Assembly: GCF_001038505.1 (NCBI RefSeq)
Contig: NZ_LDPY01000001.1
Span: forward strand, 2,356,001-2,420,000
Direction of reading: 5' to 3'
Source: Puniceibacterium sp. IMCC21224
GTDB lineage: Bacteria; Pseudomonadota; Alphaproteobacteria; Rhodobacterales; Rhodobacteraceae
DNA: 64,000 nucleotides
A program made the position numbers and the translations under genes. The number at the start of each line of letters is the position of its first letter. Positions within the stretch are counted from its first letter, which is position 1. The notes beneath the pieces are model-generated. The model saw only the letters and a list, made by a program, of their open reading frames with translations, was not told the DNA's origin and did not search any database. Positions 39,808-48,996 of this stretch are shown here, one piece after another.

Positions 39808-41853
39808 GTGGATATTGCAGCATTGCGCACCAAGAACCCCGATCACTGGATGAAGGCGACCGCAATCCGTGCGCTCGCTCTGGACGCGGTCGCCGCCGCC
39901 AAGTCGGGCCATTCCGGCATGCCCATCGGTATGGCTGATGTCGCGACCGTGCTGTTTGGCAAACATCTGAAATTCGACGCCGCCAACCCGACCTGGCCCG
40001 ACCGCGACCGGTTTATCCTGTCGGCCGGCCACGGATCAATGTTGCTGTATGCGCTGCTGTATCTGACGGGGGATGCTGAATTCCCGCTCGAAGAGATCAA
40101 GAATTTCCGCCAGTGGGGCGCCAAAACGGCTGGCCACCCCGAGAATTTTCTGGCGCAGGCGATTGAGACCACAACCGGTCCGCTGGGTCAGGGCCTCGCC
40201 AATTCGGTCGGTTTCGCCATGGCAGAAGAGATCCTGCGCGCCCGCTTTGGCCAAAAGATGATGGATCACCACACCTATGTCATCGCCGGTGACGGTTGCC
40301 TGATGGAAGGTATCAGCCACGAGGCCATCGGCATCGCCGGCCGTCACAAGCTGTCAAAGCTGATCGTATTCTGGGACAACAACAACATCACCATCGACGG
40401 CACGGTTGAACTGTCGGACCGTACCGACCAGCCCGCCCGTTTCCGCGCCGCCGGTTGGGATGTGCAGGAAATCGACGGCCACGACCCCGAGGCGATTGAC
40501 GCCGCCATCACCGCCGCGAAACAGACCGACACCCCGTCGATGATCGCCTGCAAGACGCATATCGCACTGGGCCACGCGGCGCAGGACACCTCAAAGGGTC
40601 ACGGCGCACTGACGGATGCAGGTCAGATGGCGGATGCCAAGGCTGCCTGGGGCTGGACCACCGGCCCGTTCGAAGTGCCCGGCGATATCAAGTCGGCTTG
40701 GGAAACCATTGGCCAAAAGGGTTCGTCAGACCGCACCGCATGGGAGGCTCGGCTCGAGTCTCTGTCGGCCAACCGTCAGGCCGAATTTGCCCGCACCATG
40801 GCCGGCGAAGCCCCGAAAAAGCTGAGCGCCACCATCAAGGCACTAAAAAAGCAGATGAGCGAGAGCGCGCCGTCAGTCGCCACGCGAAAATCGTCGGAAA
40901 TGGTGCTCGAGGTGATCAACCCGATCCTGCCCGAAACCGTCGGCGGTTCGGCTGACCTGACAGGTTCCAACAACACGCTGACCAAGGATCTGGGCGTCTT
41001 TGACGTGGATAATCGTGGCGGGCGCTATGTCTACTGGGGTATCCGCGAACACGGCATGGCCTCGGCGATGAACGGCATGGCACTACACGGCGGTCTGCGC
41101 CCCTATGGTGGCACGTTCATGTGTTTCACCGACTACGCACGCCCTGCGATGCGCCTTGCCGCCCTGATGAAGATGCCGACCGTCTTTGTCATGACACATG
41201 ACAGCATCGGTCTGGGCGAAGATGGCCCGACTCACCAGCCGGTCGAACATCTGGCGATTTCCCGCGCCACGCCCAACACCTATGTCTTCCGCCCTGCCGA
41301 CACGATCGAGACGGCCGAAGCGTGGGAAATCGCGCTGACCTCGACCACCACGCCATCGGTGCTGGCGCTAAGCCGTCAGAACCTGCCGACCGTGCGGACC
41401 GAGCACAAGGTCAAGAACATGACCGCGCAGGGCGCCTATGTGCTGGCCGACGCTGACGGAAAACGTCAGGCGATTCTGATGGCCACCGGATCAGAAATCC
41501 AGGTCGCCATGGAGGCCCGCGATCTGCTGCAAGCCGAAGGCATCGGCACACGGGTTGTGTCCATGCCCTGCTGGGAGCTGTTCGAGCAGCAGGACGAGGC
41601 CTATCGCCGTCGCATTCTGCCCGGCGGGCCGGTACGTGTCGCGATTGAGGCAGGCGTGCGCTTTGGCTGGGATCAGTGGCTGCTGGGCGAACGCGGCAAG
41701 CGCGAAAAAGCAGGTTTTATCGGGATGCACGGCTTTGGTGCGTCTGCCCCGGCGGACGAGCTGTATTCGCAGTTTGGCATCACTGCCGAAGCGACCGCAC
41801 AAAAGGTCCGCGATCTGATAGACGGCAAGTGGCAGGACGCCGCCGCAGAATAA
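39808..41853 (+). CDS. tkt: Transketolase
   Basis: 681 residues from the GTG at 39808, which has AAGGA 9 bases upstream; a TTG at 39799 abuts that site and is rejected. Thiamine-diphosphate motif [20 protein letters not shown] to DNNNI, the transketolase signature near [21 protein letters not shown], and the pyrimidine-domain [18 protein letters not shown]. It moves two-carbon units in the pentose phosphate pathway. In related genomes it neighbours GAPDH; here four other genes intervene. Confidence 0.95.
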   Translation: MDIAALRTKNPDHWMKATAIRALALDAVAAAKSGHSGMPIGMADVATVLFGKHLKFDAANPTWPDRDRFILSAGHGSMLLYALLYLTGDAEFPLEEIKNFRQWGAKTAGHPENFLAQAIETTTGPLGQGLANSVGFAMAEEILRARFGQKMMDHHTYVIAGDGCLMEGISHEAIGIAGRHKLSKLIVFWDNNNITIDGTVELSDRTDQPARFRAAGWDVQEIDGHDPEAIDAAITAAKQTDTPSMIACKTHIALGHAAQDTSKGHGALTDAGQMADAKAAWGWTTGPFEVPGDIKSAWETIGQKGSSDRTAWEARLESLSANRQAEFARTMAGEAPKKLSATIKALKKQMSESAPSVATRKSSEMVLEVINPILPETVGGSADLTGSNNTLTKDLGVFDVDNRGGRYVYWGIREHGMASAMNGMALHGGLRPYGGTFMCFTDYARPAMRLAALMKMPTVFVMTHDSIGLGEDGPTHQPVEHLAISRATPNTYVFRPADTIETAEAWEIALTSTTTPSVLALSRQNLPTVRTEHKVKNMTAQGAYVLADADGKRQAILMATGSEIQVAMEARDLLQAEGIGTRVVSMPCWELFEQQDEAYRRRILPGGPVRVAIEAGVRFGWDQWLLGERGKREKAGFIGMHGFGASAPADELYSQFGITAEATAQKVRDLIDGKWQDAAAE

Positions 41854-42052
41854 GACAACAGGCGGGGGCTTTGGTCCCCGTCCTCCCCCTTTTCGGCTGG
41901 GATCAGAGGCCGCTGTCCCGCCACGATTGCGAACTCTGTCAACGCACAGGACGACGAAACGCACCGGCAGGAAAATGTCGCCGCAGGCAGAAACTGGCCG
42001 CGCGCTGCGTTGGACGCTTTGCACCCTGATGACACCGGTTTAGACCCTCGTC

Positions 42053-43168
42053 ATGCGCATGCCTCATCTCACGTCCTTTGTAACCGCGTCGACCCTGCTA
42101 TTGGCTGTACCGGCCGAGGCGCAGGACAATCGCGGCGCGGAACTTGCACGCGTCCTGCTGCAACGCTCGGGTGCGCCCGGCGTAGCGGTGGCGTGGATCG
42201 ACGAGGGTCGGCGCGGCATTGCCGTCGCCGGTGTTCGGGCGCGCGGCACTGATGTTGCGATCTCGCCGCAGGATCAGTGGCATATCGGATCAAACGCCAA
42301 GTCGATGACGGCAACGCTGGTCGCACGGCTGGTCGAGGCGGATGTGATCCATTGGGACGACACTATCGCACAGCATTTGCAGGGGTTTCCCATCGACCCC
42401 GGCTACCGTGATGTGACGCTGGCGCAATTGCTGGCCCATCGCGGCGGGCTGCCAACCAATCCGGGCCGCTGGTTTCTGCATCGGCTGACCGGGCATGATG
42501 TGATGGCGGACCGGCGCGCTTATGCTGCGCAAATTTTGGGGCACACACCGCAACCCCAACCGGGGCGCAGCTTTCATTACTCCAATGCCGGGTATGTCGT
42601 CGTCGGCGCCATGCTTGAGGCTGCCACTGGCCAAAGCTGGGAAGTGCTGATGCAGGACTGGCTGTTCGAGCCGCTGGATATGGAAAGCGCCGGTTTTGGC
42701 GCGCCGGGAACGGCGCAGACCCTTAGTCAGCCACGCGGCCATGGCGGACATTTCCCCTGGTCGCGGGCGGTGATCACACCGGGGCCAGAGGCCGACAACG
42801 TCGCCGCCATGGGCCCCGCCGGAACCGTGCATCTTAGCCTGAACGATCATCTGCGGTATCTGCGCGCCCACATGACCCGCCCCAAAAGCTTTCTTTCCGA
42901 CGCGAATTGGAACAGGTTGCAGAGCGATGTGGCTGGTCAGGGCTATGCTATGGGTTGGGTCGTGCGGAGTGATAGGATACTGGCGCATACCGGCTCGAAT
43001 ACCTTTTGGTACAATATGGTGTTTGTCGACCGGGCGGGCCGTCGCGTGCTGACGCTGGCGATGAACGAGGCAGCACTTGCGCGCGTCGAACCAGCGGCAG
43101 CCGGAGTGGCGCAGCTGTTCTTTGCTCAGGACGGCGCAACCGCCACGGAAACACCCGACACTCAGTGA
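42053..43168 (+). CDS. Serine hydrolase of the beta-lactamase (class C) / PBP family
   Basis: 371 residues with a Sec signal peptide ending near VPAEAQ. The catalytic SxxK is SNAK in HIGSNAKSMTATL, the YxN is in FHYSNAGYVVVG, and HTGSN replaces KTG near the C-terminus. This is the wide beta-lactamase-related family including carboxypeptidases and esterases; the HTG triad suggests an esterase or peptidase more than a resistance enzyme. It overlaps the end of the convergent DUF808 gene by seven bases. Confidence 0.85.
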   Translation: MRMPHLTSFVTASTLLLAVPAEAQDNRGAELARVLLQRSGAPGVAVAWIDEGRRGIAVAGVRARGTDVAISPQDQWHIGSNAKSMTATLVARLVEADVIHWDDTIAQHLQGFPIDPGYRDVTLAQLLAHRGGLPTNPGRWFLHRLTGHDVMADRRAYAAQILGHTPQPQPGRSFHYSNAGYVVVGAMLEAATGQSWEVLMQDWLFEPLDMESAGFGAPGTAQTLSQPRGHGGHFPWSRAVITPGPEADNVAAMGPAGTVHLSLNDHLRYLRAHMTRPKSFLSDANWNRLQSDVAGQGYAMGWVVRSDRILAHTGSNTFWYNMVFVDRAGRRVLTLAMNEAALARVEPAAAGVAQLFFAQDGATATETPDTQ

Positions 43169-44145
43169 GCCGACGGTTTTTCCCCGCCAAAGACCGCGCC
43201 CCAGAGCGGTGCGATCATCCGCGTCCCGACGGGAATGAGGATCAGCCCCAATGCCACCCCCAACACACCATCCATCGCCGCCGTTGCAACCCATTCGGCA
43301 GCAGCATGAAACGTCTCTGGCACGACATCCGCCACGGCGACAGCGATGCGATGGATGAACTCCTCTGGCAGATGCCAGCCCAATTCACCCACCCCGTGCA
43401 CCACAATCGACCCACCGACCCAAAGCATAGCCGCCGTGCCAACCGTGCTGAGGACACGCATCAGGACCGGCATCATCTTGACGATCCCACGTCCCAGCGA
43501 ACGCGTCAGCCCCATCTGTCCTGTCTGCGCCAGCCAGAGGCCGATATCGTCCATTTTGACAATCAGCGCGACCGATCCATAGACCAGCAGCGTAATCATC
43601 ACCGCAACAGTGGCCAGCGTCGCCGCCTCCATCCAGAACGTGCTGGGCGGGATCGCAGCCAGAGCGATGGTCATGATCTCGGCTGACAGGATAAAGTCGG
43701 TCTTGATCGCGCCCTGGACCTTTTCCTCTTCGAGATGTGTGGGATCACCGACGGCATGACTGCCATCCGGCCCGCCCGATTGATCGTCATGCGGCATGAT
43801 CGCATGGGCGATCTTTTCCGCGCCTTCAAAGCACAGATATAGCCCGCCCACCATCAGCAGCGGCGCAATCAACCACGGCGCAAAACTGGTCAGCAACAGG
43901 CCCGCAGGCAACAGATAGACCAGCTTGTTTGTCAGCGACCCGCGTGCGATCCGCCAGATGATTGGCAATTCGCGCGCGGCCGCAAACCCGTGAACGTATT
44001 TCGGCGTCACGGCGGCATCGTCAATCAGCGCGCCTGCCGCCTTGGACCCCGCCTTGACCGCCTGCCCCATCACATCATCGACCGAAGCCGCAGCAATCTT
44101 GGCAATACCCGCCACATCGTCAAGAAGCGCCAGCAATCCGCTCAT
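43162..44145 (-). CDS. DUF808 membrane protein (YedI-like)
   Basis: 327 residues. Starts MSGLLALLDDVAGIAKIAAASVDDV, the DUF808 signature, followed by DDAAVTPKYVHGF and about eight membrane helices. A glycine-rich loop with GGLYLCFEGAEK is well conserved. The function of the family is unknown. It runs downstream of the DoxX gene, 47 bp apart, probably one operon. Confidence 0.9.
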   Translation of the reverse strand: MSGLLALLDDVAGIAKIAAASVDDVMGQAVKAGSKAAGALIDDAAVTPKYVHGFAAARELPIIWRIARGSLTNKLVYLLPAGLLLTSFAPWLIAPLLMVGGLYLCFEGAEKIAHAIMPHDDQSGGPDGSHAVGDPTHLEEEKVQGAIKTDFILSAEIMTIALAAIPPSTFWMEAATLATVAVMITLLVYGSVALIVKMDDIGLWLAQTGQMGLTRSLGRGIVKMMPVLMRVLSTVGTAAMLWVGGSIVVHGVGELGWHLPEEFIHRIAVAVADVVPETFHAAAEWVATAAMDGVLGVALGLILIPVGTRMIAPLWGAVFGGEKPSAH

Positions 44146-44192
44146 TTGTTATCCTCTATTCAGCCGTTCCGACAACCTAATGTAATGTGACC

Positions 44193-44591
44193 TCAGCGCA
44201 ACCAGCGCCACACATATCGCCCCGGTCCATGCGCAGCCAAGACAAGACATCCACCGGCAATGGCCCAGTTCTTGACCAGTATGCTCATTTGCCAGGGATC
44301 CTCGGGTAAATAGTGAAACACCGACGTCGCCAGACAATACAGCGCAAGCGCAAGCGCGACACCCCGCACCCAGACACCGGCAATCAGGGCCATAGCGGCA
44401 GCCGCATTGAACACCAGTGCCGGCCAGACCAGAAGCCAGGGCAACCCGCGCCCGACCAGCAATTGTCCCGCGGCATCCGGGTCAATTGCCTTTTGCACCG
44501 CACCGGCAACAAAGAGCAGCGCGATCAGTATCCGACCCACACAAACGAGCAGATCAGCGTAGCGGTCGGGGGTGGGGGTGTAATCAGGCAT
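44193..44591 (-). CDS. DoxX-family membrane protein
   Basis: 132 residues with four membrane helices. DoxX pattern: VGRILIALLFVAGAVQKAIDP in the first helix, VFNAAAAMALIAGVWVRG in the middle, and NWAIAGGCLVLAAHGPG at the end. Members occur in membrane redox or quinone-linked complexes, but no substrate can be named. Probably co-transcribed with the DUF808 gene. Confidence 0.85.
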   Translation of the reverse strand: MPDYTPTPDRYADLLVCVGRILIALLFVAGAVQKAIDPDAAGQLLVGRGLPWLLVWPALVFNAAAAMALIAGVWVRGVALALALYCLATSVFHYLPEDPWQMSILVKNWAIAGGCLVLAAHGPGRYVWRWLR

Positions 44592-44788
44592 AGGCTCCTC
44601 AGGTCCAGCACGGGCGACATGCCCGGATCGTCACATAGCGCGGCACCGACCCGCGCACAGATTGGGCCACCGGTGACCAAACGGCACAATGCCGCGCAGC
44701 CCGCCCCGGCATGATTTCAGGCGTGACAGCGCAGCGCCGCTCTGGCATCACCAACCGCGTGACGCAAGCAAACGGGACAGCCGCCACC

Positions 44789-44932
44789 ATGACGAATTTC
44801 CTCGCCATTGCGCTCGGGCTTGTGATCATTGCGGGGATCGGGGCAGATTACATGCTCTATGGCACCGAGCATCTGTTGTTTCTTGGCAAGAAGTTCCTGA
44901 CCTTGCTGGGCTGGGTTGCATTCTGGCGCTGA
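44789..44932 (+). CDS. Small membrane protein upstream of gap
   Basis: 47 residues from the ATG at 44789; the frame extends to 44711 with no support. A single hydrophobic helix (LAIALGLVIIAGIGADYMLYG) precedes a conserved-looking LFLGKKFLTLLGWVAFWR tail ending in Phe-Trp-Arg. I recall short ORFs of this pattern in other roseobacters, where it is unannotated. GGACAGCCGCC before the ATG is a weak ribosome site. It lies 92 bp before gap and may share its transcript. Confidence 0.7.
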   Translation: MTNFLAIALGLVIIAGIGADYMLYGTEHLLFLGKKFLTLLGWVAFWR

Positions 44933-45024
44933 TGCCACCGCAGCCGGGACCACACCTTGACTTACCCAGAGGCATTTGGTTCTTGGCAACAGAAATTGAC
45001 AGGACCTAACGGGAAGGACGTCTT

Positions 45025-46026
45025 ATGACCACCAAAGTTGCCATCAACGGGTTTGGCCGCATCGGCCGCAACGTGCTGCGCGCGATCATCGAATCCGGCC
45101 GCACGGATATCGAGGTTGTGGCCATCAACGATCTGGGTCCGGTCGAAACCAACGCACACCTGCTGCGCTACGATTCCGTGCATGGCCGGTTCCCGGTCGA
45201 AGTCACCACTACCGCCGACTCGATCGACGTGGGTCGCGGGCCGATCGCAGTGACTGCGCTGCGCAACCCCGCCGAATTGCCGTGGTCCGGCGTAGATATC
45301 GTGCTGGAATGCACCGGCATCTTTACCTCAAAAGAAAAATGCCAGGCGCATCTCGAGAATGGCTCAAAACGTGTTCTGATCTCGGCTCCCGGCGCCAATG
45401 CGGACAAGACCATCGTTTACGGCGTGAACGACAGCACGCTGACCGCTGATGACATCATCGTTTCGAACGCATCCTGCACAACCAACTGCCTGTCGCCGGT
45501 CGCCAAGGTGCTGAATGACACCATCGGCATCAAACGCGGCTTTATGACCACGATCCATTCCTATACCGGCGACCAGCCGACGCTGGACACCATGCATTCG
45601 GATCTCTACCGCGGCCGTGCTGCGGCGCTGAACATGATCCCGACCTCGACCGGCGCAGCCAAGGCCGTGGGCCTGGTTCTGCCGGAACTGGCGGGCAAGC
45701 TCGACGGCGTTGCGATCCGCGTGCCGACACCCAACGTGTCGGTTGTGGATCTGACCTTTGAAGCGGCGCGCGAAACCTCGGTGGACGAGATCAACGCGGC
45801 GATCCGCTCCGCTGCTGACGGCGCGCTCAAGGGGATCCTAGGCTACACGGATCGTCCGCTGGTGAGCATGGATTTCAATCATGACCCGCATTCGTCAATT
45901 TTTCACACCGATCAGACCAAGGTGATGGAGGGCACATTGTGCCGCATTCTAAGCTGGTACGACAACGAATGGGGTTTTTCAAACCGCATGGCAGATACCG
46001 CCGTGGCAATGGGCAAGCTGATCTGA
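45025..46026 (+). CDS. gap: Glyceraldehyde-3-phosphate dehydrogenase, type I
   Basis: 333 residues. NAD-binding start [16 protein letters not shown], catalytic Cys in [13 protein letters not shown], and His in the THQ-equivalent region around [10 protein letters not shown]. The downstream substrate loop [21 protein letters not shown] is standard. Central step of glycolysis and gluconeogenesis. CGGGAAGGACG precedes the ATG, and an excellent terminator follows. Confidence 0.97.
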   Translation: MTTKVAINGFGRIGRNVLRAIIESGRTDIEVVAINDLGPVETNAHLLRYDSVHGRFPVEVTTTADSIDVGRGPIAVTALRNPAELPWSGVDIVLECTGIFTSKEKCQAHLENGSKRVLISAPGANADKTIVYGVNDSTLTADDIIVSNASCTTNCLSPVAKVLNDTIGIKRGFMTTIHSYTGDQPTLDTMHSDLYRGRAAALNMIPTSTGAAKAVGLVLPELAGKLDGVAIRVPTPNVSVVDLTFEAARETSVDEINAAIRSAADGALKGILGYTDRPLVSMDFNHDPHSSIFHTDQTKVMEGTLCRILSWYDNEWGFSNRMADTAVAMGKLI

Positions 46027-46052
46027 GCCAGCGCCACTGACGTCAGGACGTT

Positions 46053-46085
46053 AAACCGGCAGGGCACGCTCCTGCCGGTTTTTTT
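46053..46085 (+). terminator. Rho-independent terminator of gap
   Basis: Perfect 11-bp stem AAACCGGCAGG / CCTGCCGGTTT around a 7-base loop, with the T run continuing to 46085. Confidence 0.95.
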
Positions 46086-46105
46086 GTTCCTGAAAGGTAC
46101 CCTGA

Positions 46106-46378
46106 CTAGGGCGTGGAACTGTCCATGGCAGCGCAGGCCGCGCGATACCCGGACACTGCCAGAGGAAGCGCGCTCTGCGATACAATCGGTGGAGCGGAAA
46201 ATCGCTCCAACGGGATCAGTCCGGCATGGGCAGCTGCGTCGAACTTTGGGCTGGTTAAACCGGTCGCTGCACCGATTGGGTCGGCGGCCTTGAATGGTGT
46301 GGTCTGCCTGACCGGCCCTAACCTGGGACGCATCTGCCCCACCGTACCAGCCATCTGAACCTGTTTGATATCGTCCAT
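46106..46378 (-). CDS. Hypothetical protein of 90 residues
   Basis: Frame from an ATG at 46378 with AGGAG 7 bases upstream to TAG at 46106-46108. The product is Ala/Pro/Gly-rich, begins MDDIKQVQMAGTVGQMRPRL and has no signal peptide or membrane helix. Codon third positions are G+C-rich like the neighbours. No known family. The longer version of this frame, to 46663, would overlap the small ORF at 46557 and is rejected. It is convergent with gap. Confidence 0.45.
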   Translation of the reverse strand: MDDIKQVQMAGTVGQMRPRLGPVRQTTPFKAADPIGAATGLTSPKFDAAAHAGLIPLERFSAPPIVSQSALPLAVSGYRAACAAMDSSTP

Positions 46379-46556
46379 CGGGACGCTCCTGCTGCTTGGT
46401 AAACGAATGGATAGCCGCATCCTGGTTACCAACCCGTAAATCCAAGCCCTGCGTTTTCTGCATGGCGGCAATAGAGCCGTGTCCGTTGTGCTGCAGCGCA
46501 GCAAGCCTATGTTAGCGGCAACAGAAACGCTGAAATGAAACAGAAGACACACACCG

Positions 46557-46715
46557 ATGATATTCTCGACGCTGCGCGAAAACATGAAGAAACGCGCCGA
46601 ATGTAACCGGATCGCCCGCGAAATCCGCGAAATGCCAGCCGATGTGGCGCGCGATCTGAACATCTATCCCGGCGACGCCGACCAGATCGCCTTTACCGCC
46701 GTATACGGCAAATAA
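46557..46715 (+). CDS. 52-residue DUF1127-like protein, first of a pair
   Basis: Begins MIFSTLRENMKKRAECNRIA and ends IAFTAVYGK. A basic amphipathic N-terminal helix followed by a DL-I-P-D pattern resembles DUF1127-like short proteins. No strong ribosome site; GACACACACCG precedes the ATG. The next ORF is a paralogue of the same length 45 bp downstream. The frame is G+C-rich at third positions, which supports coding. Confidence 0.6.
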   Translation: MIFSTLRENMKKRAECNRIAREIREMPADVARDLNIYPGDADQIAFTAVYGK

Positions 46716-46760
46716 CATATCCGGTGGCCCGAGGGTCACATTCAGAACAGGACGATACCA

Positions 46761-46919
46761 ATGACACACATGATCCAAACCCTGCGTGACCGCATGAACC
46801 GCCAGATCGCTTATCGCCGCACCGTCAACGAACTGCTAGCGCTGTCGCTGAACAGCCGACTTGACCTGGATATTGCCGGGATCGAGGACAAGGTGGCAGC
46901 GCGCGCGGTCTGGGGCTGA
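46761..46919 (+). CDS. 52-residue DUF1127-like protein, second of a pair
   Basis: Begins MTHMIQTLRDRMNRQIAYRR and ends AARAVWG. It aligns by eye with the preceding ORF: TLR, a basic helix, an Arg at residue 20, a DL-I segment, then I-(A/D)-AVxG at the end. AGGAC lies 7-8 bases upstream. The convergent coaD stop is only 9 bp away. Probable tandem duplication of a tiny basic protein; function unknown. Confidence 0.6.
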   Translation: MTHMIQTLRDRMNRQIAYRRTVNELLALSLNSRLDLDIAGIEDKVAARAVWG

Positions 46920-46928
46920 ATTTTCGCC

Positions 46929-47420
46929 TTAGCTAAATTTGGCGCGCAGCGCGGCGTGAACGGGCGGTGTCACAAACTTGCTGACATCGCCGCCCAACCG
47001 GGCGATTTCTTTGACCAGCTTGGACGCGATAGCCTGATGCCGGGCTTCGGCCATCAGGAACACCGTCTCGATCTGATCATTCAGCGCCCGGTTCATACCA
47101 ACCATCTGAAATTCATATTCGAAATCAGCGACGGCCCGCAGGCCGCGCACGATGATCTTGGCGCCGACATCCTGGGCGCAGTCGATCAACAGATTCTCGA
47201 ACGGATGCACGACAATATCGACGCCTGTTTGCTCGGACAGGGTTCGACATTCGTCGGTCAGCATCGCCACCCGCTCATCCAGCGAAAACAATGGACCCTT
47301 GTCGCGATTGATCGCAACCCCGATCACCAGACGGTCGACCATCACACTGGCGCGCCGGATGATGTCGATATGTCCGTGTGTGATGGGATCAAAAGTTCCC
47401 GGATATAGGCCGATGCGCAT
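46929..47420 (-). CDS. coaD: Phosphopantetheine adenylyltransferase
   Basis: 163 residues. Nucleotidyltransferase start MRIGLYPGTFDPITHGHIDII with the TxGH-type motif, and the later IIVRGLRAVADFEYEFQM segment. The C-terminal ASKLVKEIARLGGDVSKFVTP fits the family. It makes dephospho-CoA from phosphopantetheine. The next gene in this direction (CBS) is 82 bp upstream and may be separate. Confidence 0.95.
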   Translation of the reverse strand: MRIGLYPGTFDPITHGHIDIIRRASVMVDRLVIGVAINRDKGPLFSLDERVAMLTDECRTLSEQTGVDIVVHPFENLLIDCAQDVGAKIIVRGLRAVADFEYEFQMVGMNRALNDQIETVFLMAEARHQAIASKLVKEIARLGGDVSKFVTPPVHAALRAKFS

Positions 47421-47502
47421 GCGGTGCCCCCTGTCTTGAGCGTCGGCACACGCAACAATATTGCGCGACGGTTTGCAAGCCCCGAAACGGCTTGCCGCCG
47501 GA

Positions 47503-47937
47503 TCAATGCCCCATGATCATACCTTCAAGCGCCATTTTTTCCATCGCAAGCTCGCTCAGCCGCGCCTTGACCACGTCACCGATGGTGATGAGGCCGATCA
47601 ATTTACCGTCCTCGACCACAGGCATATGGCGGAACCGGCCTTCGGTCATCCGGCTCAGGATCCCGTCAGCCTCGTCCGCGCGGGTGCATGTTTGTAGCTT
47701 GGCCGTCATGTAATCCCTGACCGAGGCGGACAGGCAGCGTTCGCCATGGCGGGCCAGTTCACGAACAATGTCACGTTCTGACAGGATACCATCAGCCGTG
47801 GTGCCATCCGCCGAGATCACCACCGTGCCGATTCTCTTTTCGGCCAGGATCTTGGCGGCGTCCGACACGAGCGAATCCGGGGTGACGGTCACGACGCCGT
47901 CATCCGCCTTGCTTTTAAGGATGTGGTGGACCTGCAT
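47503..47937 (-). CDS. CBS-pair domain protein
   Basis: 144 residues made of two CBS motifs: DSLVSDAAKILAEKRIGTVVIS and, later, DEADGILSRMTEGRFRHMPVVEDGKLIGLITIGDVVK. CBS pairs bind adenine nucleotides and act as energy or metabolite sensors. Stand-alone CBS proteins of this kind are common in alphaproteobacteria; the partner is unknown. A short GGAGA-type site precedes the ATG. Confidence 0.88.
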   Translation of the reverse strand: MQVHHILKSKADDGVVTVTPDSLVSDAAKILAEKRIGTVVISADGTTADGILSERDIVRELARHGERCLSASVRDYMTAKLQTCTRADEADGILSRMTEGRFRHMPVVEDGKLIGLITIGDVVKARLSELAMEKMALEGMIMGH

Positions 47938-47999
47938 AATGTCGTCTCCCCGTCACATAAAGTTGCTGGATCAAGCGTCCACCCTATCGCCCCGGTCTG

Positions 48000-48896
48000 T
48001 CAAGTCAGACCTTCCAGTCGGGCCACTTCACGGCGCAACCCATCCACCAGCGCTGCGGCAAAGCGATTCATCCGGTCAAGTCGGCGATCATCCGCGTGCC
48101 GGACCAGGTAAAAACTGCGCCGCAGGGCAATCCGGTCGCGCAGCACCAGCGTCATGTCGGGGGCCGCAGGCAAGGCAAAGTCATGCACGATGCCGATCCC
48201 TGCCCCATCCCGTAACCAGTGAAACTGCACCGCGACTGAATTCGACGCCAGCCCGACACGCGACAGGCCAATATCCGCCAGATAGTCGAGTTCCTTGTCA
48301 AATATCATATCGGGGATATAGCCAACAATCCGGTGATCGCGCAGATCCTCAGGCGCGTGGATCGGGGCATGACGGGACAGATAGGCCCGGCTCGCAGCAA
48401 GGTGTAGCTGATAATCGGTGATTTTCTGCACCGTGAGCCGACCAGCGGTGGGGGCAGACACCGCGATGGCCATGTCCGCTTCGCGCTTGGACAAATTCAC
48501 CACGCGCGGCAGCGCAACGATCTGAAGATCAAGGTCAGGATTGTCATCAGCAATGGCAGCGCAGACCTGCGGCAGCAGGAAATTGGCGCATCCATCCGGC
48601 GCGCCGATTCGGATTTGCCCCGATAGCCCGCCGGTGCCGCCGCCCACGGCCTGTGTTGCGGCCTGCATCGCCTGTTCGGCCTCTTCCGCGTGGGACATCA
48701 ACCGCCCGCCCCCGTCCGTCAGGGCATACCCCTGCGGCGATTTTACAAATAGCGGCGCGCCAAGGCTTTGTTCCAGCCGCGCAATGCGGCGCCCGACAGT
48801 GGCCGGGTCCATGCGCAGCGTGCGACCCGCCGCCGACAGGCTCTCGCCCCGCGCTACGGCAAGGAAAATCCGCATGTCGTCCCAGCTGTCCCGCAT
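48000..48896 (-). CDS. LysR-family regulator, divergent from mmsA
   Basis: 298 residues. N-terminal LysR winged helix (DDMRIFLAVARGESLSAAGRTL, then VGRRIARLEQSLGAPLF) and a periplasmic-binding-like effector domain. It diverges from mmsA with 100 bp between the starts, so it likely regulates the valine-catabolism genes. An inverted repeat (CTGCAAAAC at 48911-48919 with GTTTTTGCAAG at 48949-48959) in the gap is a candidate operator. The effector is unknown; a branched-chain intermediate is inference. Confidence 0.85.
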   Translation of the reverse strand: MRDSWDDMRIFLAVARGESLSAAGRTLRMDPATVGRRIARLEQSLGAPLFVKSPQGYALTDGGGRLMSHAEEAEQAMQAATQAVGGGTGGLSGQIRIGAPDGCANFLLPQVCAAIADDNPDLDLQIVALPRVVNLSKREADMAIAVSAPTAGRLTVQKITDYQLHLAASRAYLSRHAPIHAPEDLRDHRIVGYIPDMIFDKELDYLADIGLSRVGLASNSVAVQFHWLRDGAGIGIVHDFALPAAPDMTLVLRDRIALRRSFYLVRHADDRRLDRMNRFAAALVDGLRREVARLEGLT

Positions 48897-48996
48897 TTCA
48901 TACCCCTATTTCTGCAAAACCTCTTTGGCAGATTGCCCCTGTGCAGCGCGTTTTTGCAAGACTAAGGTTAGGCCAAATCTCAGGAGGACCGAAACG

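Noticed and set aside
41863..41900. G-rich inverted repeat after transketolase as a terminator
   Set aside because: The stem is only about five pairs with an eight-base loop and the T run is separated from it, so I do not count it as a terminator.
48541..48996. N-terminal extension of mmsA by about 150 residues
   Set aside because: It would overlap the LysR gene, lacks similarity to the dehydrogenase family, and the ATG at 48997 has a good ribosome site and gives the normal 499-residue length.
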